In this document: positions 1 through 6,150 of the stretch, piece by piece | Numbering within the stretch: position 1 is the first letter of the stretch | Layout of the letters: each line of letters starts with the position of its first letter | Origin: Firmicutes bacterium UBA4882 | GTDB lineage: Bacteria; Bacillota; UBA4882 | Assembly (NCBI GenBank): GCA_002399265.1 | Contig: DHDG01000064.1 | Location: 8,435 to 29,222, forward strand | DNA length: 20,788 bases | Direction: 5' to 3' | The notes under the pieces: generated by a model | What the model was told of the DNA's origin: nothing | Databases searched by the model: none | Seen by the model: only the letters and a program-made list of their open reading frames with translations | Translations under genes and position numbers: made by a program

Positions 1-948
1 ATTATCGCTTCGCAGATCGATTGCCATAAGCCCTTTGGGGGCGTTGTGCCCGAAATAGCCTCCCGAAAACACTTGGCCAATGTATTGCCGGTCATCCAGA
101 AGGCTTTAGACACAGCGGGCCTGACTCTTTCAGAGATTGATCAGATCGCAGTAACCTGCGGCCCGGGATTAGTCGGAGCCCTTTTGGTTGGCGTAACTAC
201 CGCCAAAGCAATTGCCTATGCCCGTAAACTGCCGCTTATACCGGTTAATCATATTGAAGGCCATATCTTCGCCAATATGTTGGGACGGGATGCCGTGTCC
301 ACTCCTTTTTTGTGCCTGACAGTTTCGGGAGGGCATACCGATTTGCTACTCGTCCACAAATCAGGCGAGTATCTGCATCTGGGTGGTACCAGAGACGACG
401 CGGCTGGCGAGAGCCTTGACAAAGTAGCGCGGGTACTAGGGTTAGGCTATCCGGGTGGACCGGCAATAGAGCAGGCTGCATTGGCGGGCGATCCCAGTGC
501 TTTCGATTTCCCGGCGGTACTCAGCGGACAAAAGACTTATGATTTCAGCTTCAGCGGCTTGAAAACGGCCGCTATTAATCTGATTAACCACTATCGGCAG
601 GTAGGTCAGGAAATTCCGATTGCCAATCTGGCGGCCGCCTTTCAAAAGGCAGTCGTCGATCAGCTGATTGACCGGACCGACAAGGCTCTGCATGAATATT
701 CGCCGGCAGCGCTGTTATTGTCCGGTGGCGTAGCAGCCAATGGGACATTACGGCAAGAAATTGTCAGACTGGCCGAACGTTGCGGCATCGAGTATTATAT
801 TCCAGAGCGGGTGCTTTGTACTGACAATGCTGCCATGATCGCTTCTGCAGGTTATCACCGCTCTCAGATGCCAGGTTTTGAAGCAGCTGATCTGACACTG
901 AACGCCTATCCGGATCTGCCAATTTCCGGTCTAATACGGCGGCGCTAA
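1..948 (+). CDS. tsaD: tRNA N6-adenosine threonylcarbamoyltransferase TsaD (5' end missing)
   Basis: Catalyses the last step of t6A37 formation, moving the threonylcarbamoyl group from threonylcarbamoyl-AMP to A37 of ANN-decoding tRNAs, in the cytoplasm with TsaB and TsaE. The reading frame is open from base 1, with the family's SQIDxHxxFGGVVPE-like segment ahead of the first possible internal GTG at 46, so the gene is truncated by the window edge and 46 is not the real start. Visible are the metal-binding HIEGH motif (histidine codons at 250 and 262), SGGHTDLLL, the SFSGLKTA segment, GGVAANGTLR, and the CTDNAAMIA motif near the C-terminus. The 315 codons present leave only a short N-terminal piece missing. 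No obvious hairpin terminator follows. Identification is firm; the neighbours say nothing about function. Confidence 0.97.
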   Translation: MIASQIDCHKPFGGVVPEIASRKHLANVLPVIQKALDTAGLTLSEIDQIAVTCGPGLVGALLVGVTTAKAIAYARKLPLIPVNHIEGHIFANMLGRDAVSTPFLCLTVSGGHTDLLLVHKSGEYLHLGGTRDDAAGESLDKVARVLGLGYPGGPAIEQAALAGDPSAFDFPAVLSGQKTYDFSFSGLKTAAINLINHYRQVGQEIPIANLAAAFQKAVVDQLIDRTDKALHEYSPAALLLSGGVAANGTLRQEIVRLAERCGIEYYIPERVLCTDNAAMIASAGYHRSQMPGFEAADLTLNAYPDLPISGLIRRR

Positions 949-1260
949 CAGACACCCTCTGTGGATAACTATTTAGTCCCCGCATTGTCGCGCATAATCA
1001 AATGTTAACCAATAACAACCCATCTAGCTGGGCTTATGATGAGTTCCGGCGATTTATCCCCTGCGACCGCCGTAGAAATGTGGATAAAGTTGTGGACTGT
1101 GTGGAGAAAACCGCCGAACTCTGCGACATATAAACGTTTTATCGAAAGAGTTGCCAAAGCACGTGAAAATGCAGGAAAAAGCGGTTGTCTGTGGAAATAT
1201 AGCAAAATGTTTAGCTTGTACTATTTCTTACCGCTTTAGATGGGAAGGAGTGATCAGCTA
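949..1260. promoter_or_regulatory. Intergenic region with DnaA-box-like 9-mer cluster
   Basis: A 312-base gap between tsaD and the first barrel gene. It holds two exact copies of TGTGGATAA (960-968 and 1079-1087), the reverse complement of the DnaA-box consensus TTATCCACA, plus one-mismatch TGTGGAGAA (1100-1108), two-mismatch TGTGGAAAT (1190-1198), and TTATCCCCT in the opposite orientation near 1055. The copies sit on the same strand over about 240 bases. I see no AT-rich unwinding element or dnaA/dnaN neighbour, so this is not proposed as an origin. A 67-codon open frame runs through it (1036-1239) without a ribosome site. A promoter for the downstream gene must lie here but I cannot place it with confidence. 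Confidence 0.4.
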
Positions 1261-2388
1261 GTGAAACGAATATTGCTATCAGTATTATCAGCTGCGGTAA
1301 TGCTCTGCTTGTTTGCCGGAATTGCCGCGGCGGCACCATCTGTTTCCAGACCAGCTTCCATGGGCGGAGCGTTTGTTGCTATTGCTGATGACGCCAGCTT
1401 AAGTCTATATAATCCTGCCGGAATTCCCCAACTTAAATTCGGGATGGCTCTAGCCCCGTCTTTTCAAGGTGATCTTGGAGTTCTAGCCAGTGTGATTAGA
1501 AATTTGTCTGGTGTTGACTGGGCTAATCAGAAAATGGCCGATATCAACACCATTGGTACTTATCTCAATAATGCGGTGGGTAATGACCCCTTGCTGCTTG
1601 CACCAGGCTTCTATTTTGGCCTGACTTCCCGTTGGGTGGGGCTTTCCACCTCTGCAGACGCGTACACGGATTTGCAGATCGTTTCTGGGACGGCAGCTTC
1701 CGAACATGTGCCGGTGGGTACAGTCTCTTTGGACGCTGCCGCTACGGTAACGACCGGGTTTAAAATTGATCTGGATTCATCGCTGGACTGGATTTCCTTT
1801 GGCGTTAATGTTAACGCTGGCTACCTTTGGGAAATGACCACGGCGTATGATTCAACTACCACGATTTTCGATACAGAGTTATGCAATGGTACGGCAGTTT
1901 CTCTGGATTTAGGCATTCTGACCAAGATTGGGACTTCGGTAAAGGTCGGGGCGGTTGTCAACGATCTGTTATGGTTCCCGATCACCAGTAAAAGAACTTT
2001 ATACAGTAAGGACCTTACTACCGGGATCGTCCTGGATGAGGGGACCATTGATGATTCATGGTCAGCATTAAGACCCGTTTTGGCTTTGGATCTGGGTGTC
2101 GCCTTTGCTCCTCCTGATAGCGGTATGACATTGGCCGCTGATCTTCATGGCATTGAGTTTACCAGGGATAACAAGGTGCCATTCAGTATTCGCTTCGGAT
2201 TTGAACAGGTCTATAAACCGGTTGCGTTCAGGTTTGGTGCGGCATTTCGGGAAAAGACAAGTTACTATGCGGTCGATTTATCCGGTGGAATTGGCTTGGT
2301 ACTAAGTTGGTTCAATATGGATTTGAATCTGGTTTACACCAGGAACGAGCCGCTGAACCTCGGTTTCTCAATGGGGCTGTTGTTTTAA
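1261..2388 (+). CDS. Predicted outer-membrane beta-barrel protein, PorV/TraF/FadL-like (first copy)
   Basis: I start it at GTG 1261, not at the upstream ATG 1240, because AAGGAG (1245-1250) then sits 10 bases ahead and the protein opens directly with a signal peptide: a KR pair, a hydrophobic stretch to about residue 21, and an AAAA/P cleavage site near 25. The mature protein of about 350 residues begins with MGGAFVAIADDA (34-45) and NPAG (51-54), the N-terminal signature of the PorV/TraF/FadL-type barrels, followed by alternating polar/hydrophobic segments ending in aromatic residues. It ends in LLF, the usual terminal phenylalanine recognised by the BAM machinery. Location in an outer membrane is therefore inferred. 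Substrate or role is unknown; the family includes transport pores and secretion-associated barrels. A paralogue lies at 4398-5444 with the same motif positions. Followed by its own terminator. Confidence 0.8.
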   Translation: MKRILLSVLSAAVMLCLFAGIAAAAPSVSRPASMGGAFVAIADDASLSLYNPAGIPQLKFGMALAPSFQGDLGVLASVIRNLSGVDWANQKMADINTIGTYLNNAVGNDPLLLAPGFYFGLTSRWVGLSTSADAYTDLQIVSGTAASEHVPVGTVSLDAAATVTTGFKIDLDSSLDWISFGVNVNAGYLWEMTTAYDSTTTIFDTELCNGTAVSLDLGILTKIGTSVKVGAVVNDLLWFPITSKRTLYSKDLTTGIVLDEGTIDDSWSALRPVLALDLGVAFAPPDSGMTLAADLHGIEFTRDNKVPFSIRFGFEQVYKPVAFRFGAAFREKTSYYAVDLSGGIGLVLSWFNMDLNLVYTRNEPLNLGFSMGLLF

Positions 2389-2465
2389 CGAATGGGTAGC
2401 GAAATTGATGAACTGACTCAAAATCCAGAATTAGTCATTTCGGAGTCCGGGCTCATGATCAGAGT

Positions 2466-2491
2466 GACCGCCGTTTCGACGGCGGTCTTTT
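2466..2491 (+). terminator. Rho-independent terminator after first barrel gene
   Basis: Perfect 9-bp stem GACCGCCGT / ACGGCGGTC closed by a TTCG tetraloop and followed directly by TTTT. It isolates the barrel gene from the LCP gene, which then needs its own promoter between here and about 2550; no clear one is visible. Confidence 0.9.
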
Positions 2492-2569
2492 ATGAGAATC
2501 AATCTTTAAATGTAGGTCATCCATCAGGTGATGTACGTTCATCAATCAGGCTGGAGAGAGGGTGCAGTC

Positions 2570-3517
2570 TTGCCAACATTAAGGAAAAGGAACGCTATCC
2601 CAGGAAGTAAGCCCGAATGCGATCCCGGACGTAAGCCAGGGCGCAGGCCCGGACGCAGATCCGGACGTAAAGGCCTCATACTTTTGGTAGTGCTGCTGCT
2701 AATAGCTGTCCTGGTATTGTCGGCCTATTTGTGGCTGAAAAACAGTCCGTTTGCGTCTTACGAGGGAGTCAACATCCTGGTGCTGGGCACAGATATTAAT
2801 CTGGAATCAGATACGGACGAGTCAGAGTCGGTGAAGGATGTTCGGACCGATACAATAGTAGTGATCGGAATCCGCAATAACGGAACTTCTGTGGCGGCGC
2901 TCTCTGTGCCGCGTGATACACTTGTAGAAGTCCCCGGACATGGAGTGACCCGGGTTAATGCAGCGCATATGGAGGGCGGCGTGGATCTGACTATCGAGAC
3001 GCTGGAAGGCTTTTTGGATGTTCCGCTGCAATATTATGCCAAAACTAACTTCGCGGGATTTGCTGGCTTAATAGACTTCTTCGGCGGTATAATGGTTGAT
3101 GTCGAACGCGATATGAAATATACTGATTATTCGCAGGGGTTGTTTATTGATCTGGAGCAAGGTTATCAGCATCTAAATGGTGATCAGGCTTTGCAGTACG
3201 CCAGATTTCGCAATGACCGCATGGGCGACATTGGCAGAGTGGCGCGGCAGCAGAAAGTGCTAAAGGCTTTAGCCAAAGAGGCGCTGACCTTCAAGAACAT
3301 CCTGAAATGGCCGCAAGCGTACCGTATGATTAAGGAATACTCAGCCACTAATCTAACGCTGGGTGACATTATACGGCTGGGTTGGAGCCTGAAGAATTTT
3401 AACTTTGAGGACTTTAATCTTGTGACCTTGCCCGGAGAGTTTTACGGAGTGTACTGGCGGGCACACATGGAGGCAGTGACAGAGACTGTTCGCGAGACAT
3501 TGGCACCGCTACACTAG
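2570..3517 (+). CDS. LytR-CpsA-Psr (LCP) family cell-wall glycopolymer ligase
   Basis: LCP proteins are membrane-anchored enzymes that transfer lipid-linked glycopolymers (teichoic acids, capsule, other wall polymers) onto peptidoglycan outside the cytoplasmic membrane. I choose TTG 2570 because GGAGAGAGGG (2553-2562) lies 7 bases before it; an in-frame GTG at 2528 has no ribosome site. Residues 1-35 form a very basic cytoplasmic tail containing four 4-residue repeats (PGRK, PGRR, PGRR, SGRK at 19-34), residues 36-56 are one membrane helix, and the LCP domain follows. Catalytic-type residues are present: VRTDT (91-95), SVPRDT with Arg115, YARFRND (210-216) and GDIGRVARQQ (219-228). Length, 315 residues, is usual for the family. 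There is only a 48-base gap to the next gene without a terminator, suggesting co-transcription. Which polymer it handles, in a cell that seems to have an outer membrane, is not evident. Confidence 0.93.
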   Translation: MPTLRKRNAIPGSKPECDPGRKPGRRPGRRSGRKGLILLVVLLLIAVLVLSAYLWLKNSPFASYEGVNILVLGTDINLESDTDESESVKDVRTDTIVVIGIRNNGTSVAALSVPRDTLVEVPGHGVTRVNAAHMEGGVDLTIETLEGFLDVPLQYYAKTNFAGFAGLIDFFGGIMVDVERDMKYTDYSQGLFIDLEQGYQHLNGDQALQYARFRNDRMGDIGRVARQQKVLKALAKEALTFKNILKWPQAYRMIKEYSATNLTLGDIIRLGWSLKNFNFEDFNLVTLPGEFYGVYWRAHMEAVTETVRETLAPLH

Positions 3518-3565
3518 CGCTGGGCGCACAACAGACGCAGTTATTATGATGGCAAGGCAGGGATT

Positions 3566-4276
3566 TTGTTGAGAGCTGACGTAATTTTGTTTGCTTCGGG
3601 AAGCAATGGGAAAGAATTGCAGAATAAAGCGGCGGTTGTTATTGATGTATTACGTGCCAGTACCACGATAATCACAGCGCTGACCAATGGGTGTCAGGCA
3701 ATCATACCAGCTATTGATGTCACTGAAGCCGGTGAACTGGCGCGCAGGCTGGGCGGCAATTGTGTGCTGGGCGGAGAACGCAATGCTCAGAAGATTGAAG
3801 GTTTTCAGCTGGGCAATTCTCCGCTAGAATACACCACAGAAGCTGTGGGTGGTCAGACGATAGTGCTGACAACCACGAATGGCACTAAAGCGATCCGAAT
3901 GACTTCCGGGGCGAGTCAAGTCCTGGTGGCCTCGTTTGCCAATATTGAAGCCATTGTAAAGCAGCTGGCAGCTCAAGATATGGACGTGAGTCTGATCTGT
4001 GCTGGACGCAATGGCGGTTTTTCGTTTGAAGACACTGCTTGCGCTGGCGCCATAATCGAAGCCTTGAAGCCTGATTATCTGACGGACTCTGCCAGAATGG
4101 CACATATCATCTATAAGAGCGGAGCCTGCAACTCGGAAGCGCTGATAGCTGTTTCCGAGCACGCCGAGTACCTTAAGTCCATCGGTCTTGAGGCTGATAT
4201 TGAGTTTTGCGCCAGGATGAATTGGACGGAGATCATTCCCGTCTTTCAGGACAGCCGTCTGGTAGTGCTGCGTTAG
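3566..4276 (+). CDS. comB: ComB-family 2-phosphosulfolactate phosphatase
   Basis: Family members hydrolyse (R)-2-phospho-3-sulfolactate to sulfolactate, a step of coenzyme M synthesis in methanogens and of sulfolactate formation in some spore-forming Firmicutes. The 236 residues match the family length. Visible conserved blocks are DVLRASTT (27-34), GERNAQKIEGF (70-80), GNSPLEY (83-89) and TTTNGTKA (102-109). The start is TTG 3566 or the next codon, TTG 3569; AAGGCAGGGA just upstream is the only ribosome-site candidate and sits very close, so the exact start is uncertain. No other coenzyme M or sulfolactate gene is in the window, so the family name is secure but the physiological substrate is inferred. 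It shares a bidirectional terminator with the convergent barrel gene. Confidence 0.9.
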   Translation: MLRADVILFASGSNGKELQNKAAVVIDVLRASTTIITALTNGCQAIIPAIDVTEAGELARRLGGNCVLGGERNAQKIEGFQLGNSPLEYTTEAVGGQTIVLTTTNGTKAIRMTSGASQVLVASFANIEAIVKQLAAQDMDVSLICAGRNGGFSFEDTACAGAIIEALKPDYLTDSARMAHIIYKSGACNSEALIAVSEHAEYLKSIGLEADIEFCARMNWTEIIPVFQDSRLVVLR

Positions 4277-4281
4277 CAAAT

Positions 4282-4332
4282 TAAAAGCGCGGCTAGTCAG
4301 TAAAGAAAAAAACTAAAAGCGGAGCTAGTCAG
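4282..4332. repeat. Direct repeat of the terminator's left arm
   Basis: A 19-base segment at 4282-4300 recurs at 4314-4332 with 17 of 19 bases identical (differences at repeat positions 9 and 10). The second copy forms the left arm of the bidirectional terminator; the first copy is a decoy arm that can pair with the right arm only with two mismatches. Confidence 0.8.
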
Positions 4333-4362
4333 GAATCACCTGAGAAGCTCCGCTTAATTTTT
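4317..4362. terminator. Bidirectional terminator between convergent genes
   Basis: A 10-bp stem AAGCGGAGCT (4317-4326) / AGCTCCGCTT (4346-4355) encloses a second stem TCAGG / CCTGA. T5 follows on the plus strand (4358-4362), and on the minus strand the flanking A-rich run at 4302-4318 gives T-rich RNA. It ends comB from the left and the barrel gene from the right. Confidence 0.9.
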
Positions 4363-4397
4363 GTGCAACTCGTGTTACCCGTACTCCGCTTAGAACC

Positions 4398-5444
4398 TCA
4401 GAACAGCCAGGAGGCTGTCGCATAGTGCATACCACTCTCGGTCGCAGTCTGCGCAGACAGATATGCGTAATCAACTGTTAGGGCAGAGGTTTCACTGAAT
4501 GGAATCGTCAGTCCCAGGCCAGCCGTAAACTTACTGTGGTAAAGTCCCGCCCTGAAAGCGATGTAATCGTTAAAGCGCAACTCGCCGCCCAATTCGCTGA
4601 CTTTAAGCACATTATTAATCGACTGTGGCATCTCAGTCATATCCCAAGCCAGAGTAAGATAAGGTGGCAACATGAAAGCTACGCCCCAACGCATGCCGAA
4701 CGGGAAACGGATCGGATTTTCAATGATTTCATACGGTTCCTGTCCCTCAAATTCTTCAAAGGCCAGTTTTTTGCGGTTAATGTCGTGCGCTGCAAAGCCC
4801 ATGGCAAATTGGGGTACAGGCTGATACAGAATTCCGGCATCCAGGCCAAGGTGCAGAAATTGATAATGAGCTTTAGTGAGCGTCAGTATTTCGACACCGT
4901 TGACGGTCTCTTTCACAATAAAGGGCTTATCAGTGTTGTACAGCCCGACTCGAATTGTGCCCCCAACGGAGAACCCGGGCAAGATTTCATAGCCTAATGA
5001 ATAGCCTGCCGATGTATCTTGACCAACGATCAGAACAGGTGTGCCTTGCCAATCGAAAGTAGGCCAGGTTATCATTTCTGTCCGGTAGGCAAAAATGCCG
5101 TAGGCCAACCCGCTTTCAGAATTCGGACTGGCAAAGCCAAGATAGGGAAGAAGCGTTGGTATTTCCGGTTCAGTTGACCCAAAGAAAGCAGGCGGTAATG
5201 CGGCCGGGAGTGCCAACGGAGTGGCCGATAAAAAAACCGGCGCGTATTCAAATGTTAATTGAGGCGCTGCCAATGTAATCAGTGCAGCTGGATTAACATA
5301 GGCGGCTCCGGCATCATTGACGATTGCCACACAGGCACCGCCCATAGCCAGAGACCGTGCACTGATAGCGGCAGCTGCAGGGGTACAGGCGGCAAATAGC
5401 AGCAACAAGGCTATAGAGATAGCGCTAACTGTTTTTTGTTTCAA
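4398..5444 (-). CDS. Predicted outer-membrane beta-barrel protein, PorV/TraF/FadL-like (second copy)
   Basis: The frame can open at ATG 5462, but I start it at TTG 5444: the sequence GGAGG then lies 9 bases upstream as a good ribosome site, and the protein begins MKQKT followed by a hydrophobic signal peptide with an AAAA cleavage region near residue 26. With this start the motifs MGGA (34-37) and NPA (51-53) fall at the same residue numbers as in the barrel gene at 1261, which supports both start choices and common descent. The 348-residue protein has alternating strand-like segments, aromatic girdle-like positions and a terminal SWLF. Outer-membrane location is inferred from these features. 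No substrate can be named. A cysteine at residue 20 lies in FAAC, a poor lipobox, so I read it as signal peptidase I processed. It is transcribed away from groES. Confidence 0.8.
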   Translation of the reverse strand: MKQKTVSAISIALLLLFAACTPAAAAISARSLAMGGACVAIVNDAGAAYVNPAALITLAAPQLTFEYAPVFLSATPLALPAALPPAFFGSTEPEIPTLLPYLGFASPNSESGLAYGIFAYRTEMITWPTFDWQGTPVLIVGQDTSAGYSLGYEILPGFSVGGTIRVGLYNTDKPFIVKETVNGVEILTLTKAHYQFLHLGLDAGILYQPVPQFAMGFAAHDINRKKLAFEEFEGQEPYEIIENPIRFPFGMRWGVAFMLPPYLTLAWDMTEMPQSINNVLKVSELGGELRFNDYIAFRAGLYHSKFTAGLGLTIPFSETSALTVDYAYLSAQTATESGMHYATASWLF

Positions 5445-5761
5445 TTGGAATCGCCTCCGCATTTCGAGTTAGGACGCTGCCGCCGCGTTATGACTAAAGC
5501 TGATGGATGTTCAGAATTCGGTTCGGCTTGACTTGGCGGCTTTATGTATGTAAACATTCGTCTGAAACTGGCAAAATCCTTCATTTTAGGTTGTCTTTGG
5601 TCAAGCGAAAGAGATAACCCAAAGCAAAAGGATTAGGAAGAAATGAGGAGCAAAATAAGATAAATTAGGGAACAACACCGCTGAAGGCCAATGGCGGCGA
5701 TAAATGCCCACTGTTAGGAATTGATTGCAATGGGCATACTCAGGTATTATAAGAGTTGTGA
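5445..5761. promoter_or_regulatory. Divergent intergenic region between barrel gene and groES
   Basis: About 300 bases without a gene. For the minus-strand barrel gene the best promoter candidate is TTGCCA (5569-5574, read on minus) with a 16-base spacer to TACATA (5547-5552), only a moderate match. A 7-bp inverted repeat, ATGCCCA (5704-5710) and TGGGCAT (5731-5737), overlaps the groES promoter. The remainder is purine-rich on the plus strand around 5600-5670 and shows nothing else recognisable. Confidence 0.4.
5721..5750 (+). promoter_or_regulatory. groESL promoter, sigma-A type
   Basis: TTGATT (5721-5726) with an 18-base spacer to TATTAT (5745-5750). Expected transcription start is near 5757, so the CIRCE element overlaps the first transcribed bases, as is usual for HrcA-repressed operons. 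Confidence 0.65.
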
Positions 5762-5788
5762 TTAGCACTCATTTTCGGCGAGTGCTAA
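5762..5788 (+). promoter_or_regulatory. CIRCE operator (HrcA binding site)
   Basis: Perfect match to the consensus: TTAGCACTC (5762-5770), 9-base spacer, GAGTGCTAA (5780-5788). It predicts heat-shock control of groESL by HrcA, whose gene is outside the window. Confidence 0.98.
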
Positions 5789-5843
5789 TAAGGTCACAAG
5801 GCAAAATGCTTGAACACTTGAATATTTTGGAGGAGGGTGGCAC

Positions 5844-6134
5844 ATGGGTATTAAACCATTAGGAGAAAGGCTCGTTATCAAATTGGTGGAACGCGAAGAG
5901 AAAACCAAGGGCGGAATTGTCCTCCCAGATACAGCCAAAGAAAAGCCCCAGATCGGTGAAGTGTTGTCCGTTGGCAGCGGCAAATTGCTTGAGAACGGTC
6001 AGCGTCTGACACCGGAAGTCAAAAAGGGTGATCATGTCTTATTCGCAAAGTACAGCGGAACTGAAGTCAAAATAAACGGAGAAGAGTATCTCGTCTTGAA
6101 AGAGTCCGACATTTTGGCGATCGTTCAAGACTGA
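5844..6134 (+). CDS. groES: Co-chaperonin GroES
   Basis: Seven-subunit lid of the GroEL folding chamber, cytoplasmic. The 96 residues match the family. Visible are the N-terminal strand IKPLGERLVIK, the mobile loop with GGIVLPDTA (23-31, IVL being the GroEL-contacting tripeptide) and the C-terminal strand ESDILAIV. The start ATG is preceded by GGAGGAGGG at good spacing. First gene of the CIRCE-controlled operon, 16 bases ahead of groEL. Nothing unusual. Confidence 0.99.
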   Translation: MGIKPLGERLVIKLVEREEKTKGGIVLPDTAKEKPQIGEVLSVGSGKLLENGQRLTPEVKKGDHVLFAKYSGTEVKINGEEYLVLKESDILAIVQD

Positions 6135-6150
6135 TAAGGAGGGCAATTAG

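Noticed and set aside
1036..1239. 67-codon open frame between tsaD and the first barrel gene
   Set aside because: No ribosome site before ATG 1036, it runs through the DnaA-box-like repeats, and I recognise no domain. Kept as intergenic, though a helix-like segment in its second half means it is not fully excluded.
949..1260. Replication origin
   Set aside because: Only a few DnaA-box-like 9-mers, no AT-rich unwinding region and no dnaA, dnaN or gyr genes next to it.
2392..2610. 72-codon open frame after the first barrel gene
   Set aside because: It spans the terminator hairpin at 2466-2491 and overlaps the LCP start in another frame; no ribosome site.
3824..4279. 151-codon open frame on the minus strand inside comB
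   Set aside because: Fully antisense to a gene with clear family motifs; no recognisable domain.
4536..4997. 153-codon plus-strand open frame opposite the second barrel gene
   Set aside because: Antisense shadow; the minus-strand frame has signal peptide, family motif and terminal phenylalanine.
4398..5444. Second barrel protein as a lipoprotein
   Set aside because: The cysteine at residue 20 is in FAAC, which lacks the usual Leu at -3, and a better signal peptidase I site follows at the AAAA run.
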